A stretch of 64,000 nt of DNA, from contig JANCRA010000123.1 in NCBI GenBank assembly GCA_024362935.1, positions 434,001 to 498,000 of the forward strand, read 5' to 3'. Positions 1 through 12,586 of the stretch are shown here, piece after piece (positions within the stretch are counted from its first letter, which is position 1; every line of letters begins with the position of its first letter). The stretch is from Setophaga petechia. Lineage: Eukaryota; Chordata; Aves; Passeriformes; Parulidae. The notes beneath the pieces were generated by a model. It had not been told where the DNA came from, did not search any database, and was given only the letters and a program-made list of their open reading frames with translations. The translations under genes and the position numbers were made by a program.

Positions 1-379
1 GCACTGCATATCTTCAAAACAAACTTAAATACATTCCTATTAAACAAGGAGGAAATTATGGAGGGATTTGATGCTGTAAAATCCTTCAGGGAAGGAAACT
101 CACTGCCTGGGTGTAGATCCTGCCAGGGTGAGGGGCTTTTTGTACAGAAATTCTCAGGTTCAAAGGCAGAGGAGATGCAGGGTCACTGTGTGGTGCCTGT
201 GCACAAGGGACTGTCCTCCCCTGGGGGCATGTGAGATGCTCCAGCCTGTCCTGGAGGACTCCAGAAGTGATGCATGTCTGCATTATCTTGTATATGGAGA
301 ATAAACTATATTAACTCTGAGTATTCATAATATATAAAATGGAGATAATACAGATATTTGGATAATATGGAATAATTTT

Positions 380-432
380 GGTGGTCATGGAGGTCTTCTC
401 CAACCTGAACAGTTCTGTGATTCTGTGTGATG
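380..432 (+). repeat. CR1-like LINE 3' tail
   Basis: The stretch reads like the end of a bird CR1 element: a GGAGGTC..CTCCAACCTG segment followed by the TTCTGTGATTCTGTG tail typical of the CR1 3' terminus. Only the last ~50 bases are recognisable, and no reverse-transcriptase coding sequence is attached. CR1 copies are usually 5'-truncated, which fits. Confidence 0.6.
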
Positions 433-1214
433 AGCTGGGGGATGAGGGATTTCTGCACTCAGGGGAGTGCTTTGCTTTGCTTCTGTTTTTGGTTACGTGG
501 AGACTCCCAGTGTCTGCAGAGTTCCAACAGATGCAGAGTTTGTGCACAGGGACCTGGAAGATGAAGTTACCCCAAGCTTTTGTTTGACTCGAGTGTTTTG
601 CCGTTGATATACGAGGGAGACAATTGTGTGGCCAGCAGAGGATGTGCAGGAAGCTTAATGTACATGGTCTGAGGATGCTGTGCTGCATTAATTAACAATG
701 GGAACAAGAATGTACGTGTGCTTGTAGGGCACTTTACATGTCTGCTTTGGTGAATTTCTTAGGAGCTCTTCTGTAACTGCTCCTCTGGCTGCCCTCTGTG
801 TGCAGCACAGATCCCTGGCAACTCTGTGAACTTGAAGGCTGCAGTTTTAGGGACACCTTCCAGATCTTGATACTGGGCAGCGTGGATGCCAAATTTTGCC
901 TGCAGGAGGCAGGAGCAGTGCTGCAGACACAGGAGCAGCTCCTGGTGAGCCTCAGGGTGCTCAGCCAATCTCGCCTCCTCTGCGCCTGTCACTGTAGGTA
1001 TGAGCTGAATCATTAATTCATAGCAGATGTTTTTGAAATGTGGAAAACAACACTGTTTTCTGTTGTATATTTTAGTGCGAGGTGTTGTGCTCGTTTGTCA
1101 TCCGCTGTGAAATCCCAGCAGACGCTGAGATGTTGGGCACAATAATGTCATTCCCAAACCTTGCTGCTGGGTTACATAACACAGAGAGGAGGAGGCTTGG
1201 AGTGAGTGAGGTGT

Positions 1215-2062
1215 TGTCTTGGTTTGGAAAGCCAGGTGGCTGCTAAGGAAGGCAGGAGCCTCCCCTGAAATGGAGAAAATGAACCTCCTCTCCAAATTGC
1301 TGTAAATTTTAAATTAAGGGGCTCTCAGGGGAAAAAAAATTATGGGAGCAGAAAATAACAGTTCTTTATTAGGGAAGAAAATAAAAGGATAAAATAAACA
1401 ATGCAGTGAACTAAACCAACAGTGCCAGAGTCAGAACCCAGCCTGACACCCTGTGGGTCAGGGGGTTGGCAGCAGTGCCATTGGAATTGTGGCTCAGCCC
1501 TCCTGCAGGGTCAGGGCTGGTTCTGCTGGAGCAGGGATCCTGGAGAAGGGGGGAGTCTCCTCTGGAGATCCAGGGGCAGAGGCAGCTGCTGCTCCTCTGG
1601 GGAATCCAGTGGAGAAGCCGTGCTGGTGTTCCAGAATCCCCAGATTCTGTCCAGGCAGGAATGCTTGGCTGGTGTTCCAGAATCTCCAGATTCTATCCAG
1701 GTAGGAATGCTTGGCTGGTGTTCCAGAATCCCCAGATTCTATCCAGGTAGGAATGCTTGGCTGGTGTTCCAGAATCCCCAGATTCTATCCAGGTAGGAAT
1801 GCTTGGCTGGTGTTCCAGAATCTCCAGATTCTATCCGGGTAGGAATGCTTGGCTCCTCCCTCTGGGCTCACATCTGCCAATGGGATGCTGTAGTTCTTAT
1901 CAGCCATGCAGGGACATTCAATGGCCTCTTATCAGCAGTGTCCCCTCCCCAGGGAGGAGTGATTGTGATCATTCAGAGAGAGATAAGGAAAACTGCCCAC
2001 TTGACAAAAGAAAACTGCCATGCAGATGGTAATAAATACATCTTGCCTTGCAATCTGGAACA
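1215..2062 (-). mobile_element. Solo LTR, family C, copy 1 (with 46-bp VNTR)
   Basis: This 848-bp element has TG..CA ends (TGTCTTGG to GGAACA) and is nearly the same as the element at 23458-24204. The flanks GGTGT (1210-1214) and GCTGT (2063-2067) look like a diverged 5-bp target duplication. No gag, pol or env sequence adjoins it, so it is a solo LTR. Orientation is uncertain. The minus strand is favoured because an AATAAA then lies about 150 bp before the LTR end, as expected for R/U5. On the plus strand the AATAAA at about 2032 is only about 30 bp from the end. Confidence 0.75.
1622..1851. repeat. 46-bp tandem repeat, 5 units
   Basis: Five copies of a 46-bp unit start at 1622, 1668, 1714, 1760 and 1806. 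Each begins GCTGGTGTTCCAGAATC and differs from the others by only a few bases. The array lies inside the LTR at 1215-2062. The sister LTR at 23458 has three units. The unit keeps an open frame of repeated 15-16 residue blocks, but this reflects the period and not a gene. Confidence 0.9.
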
Positions 2063-5000
2063 GCTGTAGGGTGTAGGTAGGAACCCCTCTGGTGGCCCAG
2101 AGGCTGGGGGTGCCTCTGCCCTGTGGCTGTGTCACACTTTGCTGCTCTCAGTGTCCCTTTGGGGCGGCTGTTCTGGTCACCACTCCCAAGTGTGATGTTC
2201 ATTCTCATGGTAACTTTCTGGCAGCCTGGTCCCAAGAACCCACAGGCACGTGAGAGGCTGAAAACCTGCCCTGAGGTTCTCCAGGGAGGTGGAGTTGGGT
2301 GCTCCATCCTGCCTGAGACTGTCAGCCCTTGCTGCAGGCCAGTAGTTAATACAGGAGTGTAAAATTCACTGTTTCTTTCTAATTATACAGTAGCTGGTCA
2401 CAATTTTCACACCTTTCTTTTTTTTTTCTTCCTACTTTTAGAAAGTGCTGTATAGTTAAAAACTGATTATTTTCATAGGGGAAATACCAACTTCAGAACA
2501 CTGAATTTTCTGCAAATCTCTTTCCAGGTGCCCTGGGGGTGGCCACCCTGGGTACCCATGGGTGCTGAGGACCCTTGGTGGGTGCCAGGGCTCTGTCTGG
2601 GTTTGTTTTGGTCAGCAGTGCCCTTATCCTTCCTGAGAGAGCCTGGAGAGAAAGGGAATTGATCCACTGCCTCACTAGCGCAGTCAAGTGAGCTCTGCAG
2701 CCCTTGTGCCAGGGACTGGAATCTTGGCTCTCTGTGCATGCAAAATAAGACATTTCTCTGTAAGAAAATAGAGGGAAGCAGCCTATGAAAGGGGGACGTT
2801 TTTATCTTGCCAAACAGGAATAGTCAGTTCCAATCGCTGTCTCATCTCCTTCTCCAAATCACCAACCAATAACTTTGCTCCTGTGCTACTTTGCCAGGAA
2901 TAAAAAAAATGATTTTATGTCAGTCACGCAGTATTAAGTGATATTATTTCCAAGGGCAAGCGTAGTGGAAAAATGACAAAAGGATCAGAGTGTTTGCAGC
3001 ACTTTGTGCTTCCAGCTTGACATACAGCAAATACTGCCTTTATTGCATGTGCTTCATGCAACTGTGTCCCTGCCTTTGTCTGATGTGTCTGATGCACCCT
3101 GGCTCTCCTTCCCATGCTGCTGGAAGTGCCAGGTCCTGCCCTCCTCTCCAGGGTTCACCCCAGGACAGAGCTGAGCCTTGGGGTATTGATTTGGCTCCCA
3201 ACTTAAGGAGCCCAGCTCACTCTGCAGTGCTGAGCATCTCCAGGAGATGCTGCTGGGCAGCTGGGAGTGAGGGATGAGGCAAACCTTACTGTCGGTGCCC
3301 AACAGAGTGTGCATTTGCATATTTTAATTCTCCAAGCAAATTACTGCCTTAATTTGTCCCCTGAAGTATCAGAAAACTCTCTCCCCACTTCTGTTTCTGC
3401 AATAAAGCAGGGAAGTAGGGATGCCTGAGACAATCCCTGGATGCCAAGCATCCCTGAGCTCCCCTGGCTCCCCTTTCCTCCTCGGGAGGAACAAAAGGGA
3501 GCAGGGTGGCTGTTTGGTGATGAATCCATGTGCTGCAGGTGCTGGCTGGCTGCAGGAGGTGGCCAGGCACAGTTTAGGGAGGGTGTTTCACACCTGAGGG
3601 TATTTCACACCTTGTGGTCCAAGGGGTGACAATGTGCTGCACTTGCTGCAATGCCATTGAAAGTCTGTGCTGCAGAAATGAGGTTTTTCTTTTCTGTATC
3701 TCTGCATCTTTCCCTCCTCTGGAGCAGGAAGCCTCTTTGGCACTGGATTCCCCCTGGATTACCTGTAATTTAACACTTCCTTCCAGCTCTGTCTTTGAGA
3801 GAGGTTGTTTCAATCACTTTGGTGAGCTGTGCTGTAAATTAAAAAGCTAAAACAAAGAGAGCTAAGGTTTCTTAGTTAGCTCTGAGTCCTCATCTCTATG
3901 TAGAAGTGTTCACAGCCATTAGGAAGATGTTACCATTTATTTTCATGTTTCCCCTTGAAAATCCTGCAGGAAAATTACCTCATCTACAAAGTTGCTCTCA
4001 GATTTCACCCTGAGCTGCACATTCATCACCACATTTGCTCCTCAAGCTGCTGTAATGCTCTTCTCCATTTCCTCCATAATCTTTATTGCTTCAGGTGTTC
4101 AGAGAGTGCTTTATTTTTCCATTTTAAATGAAGGAAGATGCCAGGTCTGGAGGAAGAGCAGCCCAGGAGGGGCCTGCCCGTGCAAGTGTCACCTTATGGG
4201 ATGCAGGAATGCTGCTGGAATGCTTGTGGTGGAGCAGCAGGGGAGGGCAAAGATATTAAAATTCAAATGCAGAAGGAACTGGGGAGAACAAATCAAGTGC
4301 CAGTGCCCCTTGGCTGCTCTCTGGAGCTGTGCACTGTGGAATTTCTCACTCTGTCTCCAGAGCAAAGCAGGCGAGTGCTATCGACAGCCTCATCAGTGCT
4401 CCTTGTGTGCACGGGCTGGAGTGCTGCTGGGGTTAATCTGCCTCCAGTTGGGCTGTCCTTGGCTGGAAACCTGTAAAGCAATGGCTTGTCTGAAGGAATA
4501 ATAAACATTGTTTACTATTGGCACATTAGTGCCTTAAGGATCAAGATGTGTGCGCTCAGAGAGGCAATCCTGTGTCTGAAATATTAATGTGCTGCAAGGA
4601 GCACATACCCTATTTAACAAAATAAATGCTGTGCTAGAAAGCAAGGAGCTGGAATGGTGTGTTTCTGCTCCCAGCTCCCTGTGTGAGATGCTGCAAGCAT
4701 TTCCAGGCTGGAGGAGTGGAGAGGATGTGCTTTAGCTGAAGGGAAAGGCTGCACAGGGCTGTTGTGTGTCAGTGATCATGGAAGGGAATGTGACATTTGC
4801 TGCCCATGGTCTCTGTTGTGTGTTGCTGCTCACCTGCTATATTGTCTTGCTTTGGTGGCAGTGACATTAAATCCTTCAGAGGGTGAAGGAGGAGGGGACA
4901 CCCTGGCTGTTGTTGCCACGTCCTTCCCCACCACTGCTGGAATCTGCTCTGCCACAGGTTTTGGTGGCTGCTCAAACATTACAGTTACCCTGCAGATCAT

Positions 5001-6114
5001 GCTGGTGTTGGATAGAGGAACCTTGGCTGGAGGAGAAAAAGCTAAGGAGGGCATATTTGTGGTGCAGAGATGACAAAGGTGCTGCTCTGGTTTATTTTTT
5101 TTGTGTGCACATGCAGGAATGGATATTCCTTGGCAATTTGTGTCGTGGTGACAGCCCCAATTAAAGTATGCTGAGGAAAACGTGGCCACCCATTGTGTGT
5201 GAGGGAGACAGGTGGGTGCCAGGGTTTTAGGGCACCAGGCTCGTGCTTCTCTCTGCATGCAGGGCAGCAGCAGCTGCTGCATCATGCTGGGAGCCAGTGG
5301 AGATGGGATGGGACTTTACAAGGCTCTATGTTACTGCTCTGTTGTCAACATTAATGGCTGGGCATTATTTTTAATGCACTCCCAGTGTCAAAATCTATTG
5401 CTGAACAGCAGTGGTAGCAGAGCAGATGAAGCCTGTGCACAGCTCCCTTCCCAGACACCTCTGCACACAGAGACCTATTGCTGCCTAAAAATAGCTGAAG
5501 TTAAAAGGTCCTTCAGAGCAGCAGTAAAACACACTGGGAAAATGGGACCCCAGGGTTAGCAGTAGTGGGGAGGCATAAGGGATGTCACATTAAAGCTGCA
5601 TGGAATGAAAACAAAGAAAGGTTGCACTGGCTCAACCCTGGCCAGCATCCCTGGGAGATGAGTTCCTGCAGCTCTTGCCCTTCTGCATCATTCCTTACTG
5701 ATGCTGCTGCACAGGAGGGCACCTCTCTTTGTTCCAGGTATTCACTCCTGCCTGTATTCATTATTTAAGCTGGCAGCCCGTGTTTGGATCGGGGTTCTGG
5801 GTGTTTGGCAGCAGTCTGCAGCTCTGTGTGTGTTGTGACAGACCCGCCCCCGTGCGCTCGGGCGCTGGGGAGTGACTGGCACTGCCGGGGGATTTGTTCC
5901 ACACAGATCAAATGGGGATGGAATGGGAGCAGCAGCACTGGGGCTGCTGGGGGCCCACTGTGTTTGTGTTAACTCTTCTGTTGCCTGCTGGTGCTGGGAT
6001 GGGGGGCTGTACCCACGGTGAAGTCCACCCTCGCCTCAAATATCAGTCACCAGGAGTGACCCAGGATGAGGGACTTGAGCTGCAGGTGAGCAGCAAGAAT
6101 TTGGCTTGCTGTGT

Positions 6115-6465
6115 GGAGCCACATTTCTCTTCACAGAGAAAAACAAGGCACCATTCTTCCCAAGGATCTCTGAGATTCACCTCAGAGAAAGGGAAAACAC
6201 AATTCTTTTCACTTGCTGTGCCTGTGCTGTGCCAAAGTAGAACGCAATATGGAGATTCTTTACCCAAAGTGAGGATGTTTTGTTTCCTTGGCCTGTCAGG
6301 GCCAGGTGTGTGTGTGTGTCGGGACTGTTGGGGGACAACCACAAGATTCTGTGCAGTGTGTGCAGAGTGAGTGCTTGGCAGATTCAGTTTAGATGAAATG
6401 TATTTAGTGTAGTATAATAAAGTGATTAATTAGCCCTCTGATACCCATGGAGTCAGATGCATCAT
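6115..6465 (+). mobile_element. LTR fragment, family B
   Basis: The sequence from CCACATTTCTCTTCACAGAG to the ATGGAGTCAGATGC block is shared with 47577-48150. An AATAAA (6416-6421) is followed by a short U5-like tail, which gives plus orientation. The tail resembles the one in family A LTRs on their sense strand, so the families probably share a retroviral lineage. The exact ends and the target duplication could not be fixed. Confidence 0.6.
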
Positions 6466-6562
6466 TCTCTCTCCCCTTCCTCGGTGTTGCCTTTTATTTG
6501 CATTATCAGAAGTTTCCAGCCTGCTCACTCTGTCCCTGCATCCCTTTTCCCTTGTCATGTGT

Positions 6563-6703
6563 ACAGAATCCTGGAATGGGTTGGGCTGGGTTGGGTTGGG
6601 TTGGGTTGGGTTGGAAGGGACCTTTAAAGGTCTGGTCCAACCTCTGCCAAGAGCAGGGCCACCTTCAGCTCTATCAGGGAGGTACATTGCCTGGAAAAAT
6701 CCC
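6563..6703 (-). repeat. CR1-like LINE 3' fragment, with GGGTT expansion
   Basis: The order CAGAATCCTGGAATGGGTTGG, GAAGGGACCTTTAAAGGTCT, GTCCAACC, GAGCAGGGCCACCTTCA is the reverse complement of the 3' end of bird CR1 elements. The GGTTGG motif has expanded into about six GGGTT units at 6577-6612. Confidence 0.7.
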
Positions 6704-8689
6704 ATAATACCAACGGATTAAATGCATGGTTGCATTAGTGTAGATGTAAGATCCACCTGCAGAAGGAAGGTGAGGCCCTCAGAATGGACTAGCAGGGGTT
6801 CAGGGAGGAGCAGGTGCCTGTGGTGGCCCCAGGTGCTGAGCCTGGCTGCTCCTGCCATGCTGCTCTGGCCACAGCCTCTAAGGAGAGTTGTTTCCTCTCC
6901 ACAGGGTACCCAGCAGTGTGTTGGACTAGAGATACTTTGACTACAGTCAAAACCAATATAGGAAGCAGTAAAGTTAAAGATCACAGCTGAAATGGGGATT
7001 CCTGAGACAGAAAATTCACGTCTAGGATCCCCACTTGGAGTCAGCCTGGCCATCCAGGTGGAATGATATAAGGAATAAGCAGATATAAGGAAGTGGAGCT
7101 AGTGATTGCTTGGCTGAATAGATCCTCAGTAGTTGCCTTAATGTGTAAACAAATCAATGTCCAAACGAGTAATGTGCCTGTCTTTGCTTTGGAGCAGCTG
7201 GTTTGATGGGGGTGCAAATTCAGCTGAGCACTCGGGAATTGCAGACACATTTCTGTGTGCCCAGGAAGGCAAAGGCATGAGTAGACACTTTTTAAAAAAT
7301 TAACTCGTGGAGGAAAAAGGGGAAGTTGATAGAAATGACCATAAATTATAAATGAGGCTTTTCAAAAATTACAAAGGGAGAAAAAGGACATTGGCATCCA
7401 GCAGTGTCTGGAATAACAGCCGGGGAGTTCAGCTCTGCAGCGAACCACAGGGATCTTGACAATGTTTGTTGTGTGGGTAGTAGAGGCAGAAAAGGGAAGG
7501 CATTTGCTGAAAATACTTCTCCTGTCTATTTAAAAAACGCAGAGGATGTTGTTATATCATAGAGGAAGAAATAGATTGGTTCCATTCCAGTAGAAATTTG
7601 GAAGAGGTTGTTAGGCAGCGATTACAAATTCCAGAATGATGTAGTTCAGGTCAGCAGGTCCAGTAATTCACAAGTGGGTGCTTGAAGTGTGCTGGCCACG
7701 TGCTGTGCACTGTCACTGCTGACCCTGGGGGCATGGGAGAGAGGAGGAAGACTCCAGGAGGAAGCAAGCACAGGGCCAGGCCTGGCAGTGCCAGGGGAGT
7801 CTGGCTTGGCACAGCCCCTGGGCACAGCGTGCTCAGGAAAGGGGCTGCAGGACCATGGAACTGGGTTTCTGCACAAGGTTTGGACAACTGGGCCAGCCAA
7901 AGTAACTTTCTCTCCTTTGATGAGATTACAAGTAGGGCCAATACAGATAATAAAATTGGTATAATCACGTGGCTGCGTGTTGCGTGGCAATTTAATTAAG
8001 AAACTGCCAGCACACAAAAAAACCAACACAGTGTACACTAAAAGGATTAAAACCCAACCAATGGCCTTCTGAAAAAGAGTTTAATGCAGACTAAGAGAAG
8101 CTGCAGGCATTTGGGCTGCCATGGTTCCTTCCTTCATCCCTCACCTGTGTCTCTGCTGGTGCTTGTGCTCCTCAGTGTGGAGTCCCTGGCCTTTGGCTGG
8201 AGAAGAGGAGCAGGAGAGAAAAGCTAAACTGCCCAAAACCATAAAGCTGCCAGCACAGGAGGCAGCAAGGATTGATGAAGGGATATATGGGGAATAGGGA
8301 AATGAGATTATGTGCTAGCACAGCCTGAGGGAAGCTGCAGAGATGGTTGAGTTGAGCCTGATGGCAGGAGACAGGAAGAGGCTCTCACAGGCAAAGTGTT
8401 TTAGACTGCTGGGTCAGCTGGAGTCGTGGTGTAAAGTGGGAGCAGTGCCAGGGCCATGGTGGGCTCTGAGCTCCTCAGCTGTGAGGGGACTCCTCTCCCA
8501 GACCCCAGAAGGGAAGAGCTGTGTGTGCCTGTGTAGCCTGGTGACCCCCGGGCTGCAGTGCCTCAGCTGGGTCAGTGAAGGGACATGGGTCAGTCCTCCC
8601 CAGAGCCACTGATCCACCTTTAATTTCAGCATTTTTGTCCTTTTCCAGCCATGCAGCCAAATGCCAGAAAATCTGAATGTACCCTGCTT

Positions 8690-8805
8690 GTCCTACAAGA
8701 GGGAGCTGGTTCCATCCAAGGCCAGGCTGGCTGGGCAGCATGAGAGGCTGGAATTGGATGATCATTAAAATCCATTCCAATGTCAAAAATTCCTTATTTC
8801 TATGA
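8690..8805 (+). repeat. CR1-like LINE 3' fragment
   Basis: GGCCAGGCTGGCTGGGCAGC, GAATTGGATGATCATTAAAA, CCATTCCAA and a terminal ATTTCTATGA follow the order of a CR1 3' end in plus orientation. It is diverged and truncated, with no coding remnant. Confidence 0.6.
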
Positions 8806-9289
8806 AGAGATGCTTTGCTTTCTCAAGGCGTTAATGCAAATAAGAAAAAAATAATTTTAACAACGTATTTTGTTGTGGCTCAGGGTGGGAAGAGGGATGA
8901 GAAGCCCCTCCATCAAACAGGGGGATCAGGGCTGTGACTCAAACCAGCCCCAACTCAAGGTCCTGCCAGCTGCCACTGCTCCCACAGGGACCTCCCTGCC
9001 TGCTCCAGGCACCCAATTTATGCAAAATCAAATTGCATTTCATAGCACAATTTCTCTCTGCTCTGCCCTTTTATGTTTTAGGGTTGAATTGCCAGAACTT
9101 TGCTGTCTCTGCCACGATCTCCTGTACTGGAGTAGACTTGATAGAGATAGAAATGATCCATTTATTTACTTTTATTGATGAGCCTTACAGTAGCAAATGA
9201 GCTTGCAATGCAGAACTCTGCAGCAGCTGTGTGAGAACAGACTGAGCTCCCTGCATAGTCAGGGCTGGTTTTTAAGCCTGCAGTATTAA

Positions 9290-10265
9290 ACCAGACTTAG
9301 TGCCTTGAAAAGGTGCTATTCCCACTAGAGACAGGAAAATGAGAATGCCTTTGGTGTAACACTTTGTACAAAAGAAATACTCAGGGGCACAGAAACCCCT
9401 TATTGCACCCAAAATGAGGTTGTGGTGGTTGTTGGAGCACGAGGCAGTGTGCTCATTCCATGAGTGCTCATTCCATGTAAAACCTGTGGATTTACAGATG
9501 TGGCAAGGTTTTTTCATTTTCCTAAAGCTTGTGGATACTGTGAGATGGGTCAGAATGGGAGCTGGAGGTGCCCTCATCCCAGTTCATCCCAGTTCATCCC
9601 AGTTTTCTGTCTCCTGTTTGTGGTTCTTCCACAGGTGCTATTCCCACTGGAGACAGGAAAGTGACAATGCCTTGGGCATAACACTTTGCACAAAAAAAAA
9701 ATATTCAGGGGCACAGAAACCCCCTTTTTGTACCCAAAATGAGTTTGTGGTGGCTGTTGGAGCCCTGAGTGCTCATTCCATGTAAATCCTGTGGATTTAC
9801 AGATGTGGCAAGGTTTTGTCCTTCCTAAAGCTTGTGAGATGGGGTCAGAATGGGAGCTGGAGGTGCCCTAATCCCAGTTCATCCCAGTTTTCAGGGCACT
9901 TGCCCTCCTTGTGCCTTGGAGCTGCAGGTTTCCAGCAGGGAGAGGATAACAGAGAGATTTACAGATGTGGCAAGGTTTTGTCTTTCCTAAAGCTTTTGGA
10001 TGTGGTGAGATGGGTCAGAATGGGAGCTGGAGGTGCCCTAATCCCAGTTCATCCCAATTCACCCCAGTTCATCCCAGTTTTCTGGCTCCTGTTTGTGGTT
10101 ACAGATGTGGCAAGGTTTTGTCCTTCCTAAAGCTTGTGGATGTGGTGAGATGGGTCAGCATGGGAGCTGGAGGTGCCCTAATCCCAGTTCATCCCAGTTC
10201 ATCCCAGTTCTCAGGGCACTTGCCCTCCTTGTTCCTTGGAGCTGCAGGTTTCCAGCAGGGCGAGG
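9290..10265. repeat. Composite tandem array (nested periods)
   Basis: A block starting ACAGATGTGGCAAGGTTTT recurs at about 9495, 9799, 9961 and 10100. It is followed each time by an AAAGCTT, a GATGGG(G)TCAG motif and runs of ATCCCAGTTC. A larger unit recurs about 320 bp apart: GTGCTATTCCCACT at 9312 and 9636, and TCAGGGCACTTGCCCTCC at 9891 and 10210. Short ATCCCAGTTC units (10 bp) are themselves repeated 2-4 times in each block, so three nested scales of repetition are visible. Confidence 0.85.
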
Positions 10266-11764
10266 ATAACCTGCAGTGCTGTTTGCGAGCAGCACGCTCA
10301 GAATAATCACTGTGCTCCTGCCGTGCTCCTGCTGGGGTGTTGGGATGATAAATACACATGTAAATGTAGAAAATGCCAGAGATAAAGTGGATGACAAATG
10401 GGCTGTGCTTCCTCTGCTCTGCAGAGGGAAGGAGATGCTCAGCACATACACGCGGAGGCCAGGGATGATTTTAAGCTCCACTTTTATGATCATAAGATAA
10501 TAAGGTTGCATAAGGAGCTGTGTAGTTTTCAGTTATGCCAAACATAAGTCATTCCTTTACCTTGGCTTTCACAACTCCAAACAATTGCCCCAAGGAAGGT
10601 GAGAGGTGTTTTACAGAAGGCTGAAGCTTTGCTGTCTTTTAACTCTTGACACCTGGGTGCAGCTGTGACCCATAAAAATGATTCCTCTTGGCATCTTTGC
10701 AGCTTGCACACACCCAGCAACCCCTCCCAGATTTTTTGCCCTCCCAACAGAGCAGGCTGTGGCTGTGTGAGCGTGGGCACGGTGACGTGCTGGATGAAGC
10801 CAGGCGAGGGAAGATCCTCGTGACTCTGGGGAGGATGACTCGAGGGAGGCTGACTGCTCTGCAGGGTGGCAGTGCAAGAAATCCAACTGAAAAACTCCGG
10901 CCATGCTGCCTTTACAGCGTGTCTGAGTGGCCCTGTGTGGTGCAAGGCTGAGCATCACTTCAGGACTGGCTTTGCACCTCTGTCCTGTGCATTTCAAACA
11001 TTTATTTTGGCATTTTTCTAATGACGCAGTCGCTGTCTGGGCTGCTCATTTAAGAGCTGGAGCTTTGGGGTTTCCTGCACTTAGCTCTGACCATGGAAGG
11101 TCACATTTGCTAAATGCAGCAGGAAGTCGAGCTGGGGACAGATATTTGACATTATTTATCTTGACTGATTTGCTCTGTGGAAAAAATTATTGCACAGTCA
11201 CATTTCTGCATGGGAATACAAATATAGCTCCCTGCAAATTTAGCTCCAAGTTTATACCACAGGAAAAAGAATGTTCCAGAACATGCTAATGGTAATTTAA
11301 TATTTTCAAATTGCAGCTCTGTGATGTGGAATTATAACATTACAGTGCTGTTCTCTCCGGGGCAGTAGGAAAGGGTGATTCAAAGGAAACATTTGCATGG
11401 TAACAGCTCCCCATGTGCCTGCTGCCCATATGCTGGGTGCAGTTATTTTGTGGCTGCAGGCTTTTTCCCCCTGCATCTGCTAGAAGACAAGACCCGATGT
11501 AAGTCAGGCTTTTGAAGGTTTATGTCTGTGCTGCTGCTGTAGGAGCTTTAAAATCTTCCTTTAAGCCTTGCCAGTCCCAAGGATTTGCTTTGGCTGCTGC
11601 TGCTGGGGTCACCAGGGGAGCTCCTGTGTGTTCTGACCCTCACCTGCCCGTGAGCTCCAGCTGTGAGACCTGCTGGTGTCTCCCTCACAGGAGATTTTTT
11701 TGCCCCTCTAATGTTTTATCACTCTGGAAGAGTAGGAGTTGTGGGTTTGGTCTGTGTGTGTGCC

Positions 11765-12131
11765 TGTGGGGGTGTCCCAGGATGAGGGAAGAGATGAGAA
11801 TCTTGACTCCGTGTTTCAGGAGGCTGGTTTATTTTATTATATATATTATATTAAAAATTATATATTAAAACTATACTAAAAGAATAGGAGAAAGGATTTC
11901 ATCTGAAGGCTTAAAAGGAATAATAATAAAATCTTGTGACTGACCAGAGAGTCCGAGCCAGCTGGACCGTAATTGGCTATTAATTAAAAACAACCACATG
12001 AGACCAACCAAAGATGCACCTGTTGCATTCCACAGCAGCAGATAATTATAGTTTATCTTTTCCTCTGAGGCCTCTCAGCTTCTCGGGAGAAAAAATCCTA
12101 ATGAAAGGATTTTCAATAAAATGTGTCTGTG
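11765..12131 (-). mobile_element. Solo LTR, family A, intronic copy 1
   Basis: The order is GATGAGGGAAGAGATGAGAA, an AT-rich block, ACCACATGAGACCAACCA, TTGCATTCCACAGCAGCAGA and GGATTTTCAATAAAATGTG. It matches the elements at 24320 and 25032. The sense strand is minus, because sister copies in the other orientation carry AATAAA before a short tail. Flanks TGTGCC (11759-11764) and TGTGCT (12132-12137) may be the 6-bp target duplication, but this part is low-complexity TG repeat. The LTR is antisense to ZMAT4 and ends 365 bp before a coding exon. Confidence 0.7.
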
Positions 12132-12496
12132 TGTGCTTCTGACACTGCAGGATGCTGTTGTGTCTCTGGCAGGGGCTCAGTAATCCCCATCCTTCAATCT
12201 GCCCTCCGTGGAAATGGTCTGGTAACAAATGCTGTCCTTCCCTGGCTGGGTTGTCTGTGTCTTGGAGGACCTACAGGACTTGGGCAGGGTGGGCCATTTC
12301 TTCATCCCACAGCTCATTCCAGCTGGGTGCAGAGCTCTGTGAAAATTCAGAGAAGTGCAAATGCTCCTCACCTGGATCCCTCTGCCTTTTCTCCTCCAGG
12401 GGGATGTGAAATCCGACTGTGGGTTGGTGTAGTGAGCACAACAACAGAGCCTCCTGCTCCTTGCAAATTTAATTCTTTAATTTTTTTGCATTCCAG

Positions 12497-12586
12497 AGTC
12501 GGAAGCATGCCAGCAAAGTCCGCCTGTACTACATGCTTCACCCCGTGGATGGAGGCTGCCCGGCCAAAAAGCTGCGCTCAGAAAAT
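12497..12586 (+). CDS. ZMAT4: ZMAT4 exon (first in window): end of zinc finger 1
   Basis: This 90-bp, 30-codon exon encodes [16 protein letters not shown], then a [12 protein letters not shown] segment. It follows a T-rich tract and TTCCAG acceptor (12495-12496) and ends at AAT|GTGGGT. Both borders are phase 0. The H of SRKH is the last zinc ligand of finger 1; its two cysteines and first histidine must come from an upstream exon outside the window. By comparison with the ~229-residue mammalian protein as remembered, these are residues 35-64. The acceptor could alternatively be one AG later (12497-12498), but only the earlier one keeps the frame. The donor has a non-consensus T at the last exon base. 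Confidence 0.92.

Larger units (their letters stand above)
1..12496 (+). other. ZMAT4: Intron of ZMAT4 upstream of the first exon in the window
   Basis: The first recognised exon starts at an AG acceptor in the middle of zinc finger 1, so at least the adjoining part of this stretch is intron. I looked for an exon encoding the first cysteine pair of finger 1 and saw none, so it should lie before base 1. Contents are listed separately: CR1 tails, LTRs at 1215, 6115 and 11765, and a tandem array at 9.3-10.3 kb. In 2068-6110, 6704-8690 and 10266-11758 I see no gene, RNA or repeat that I can name. Confidence 0.75.

Noticed and set aside
798..1016. Cysteine-rich frame considered as the missing finger 1 exon
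   Set aside because: It lacks the C-x2-C spacing and the residues expected before SRKH, and has no suitable donor in phase 0.
1622..1851. Regular 46-bp repeats considered as a CRISPR array
   Set aside because: The whole unit is conserved, with no variable spacers; the repeats lie inside an LTR of a vertebrate genome.
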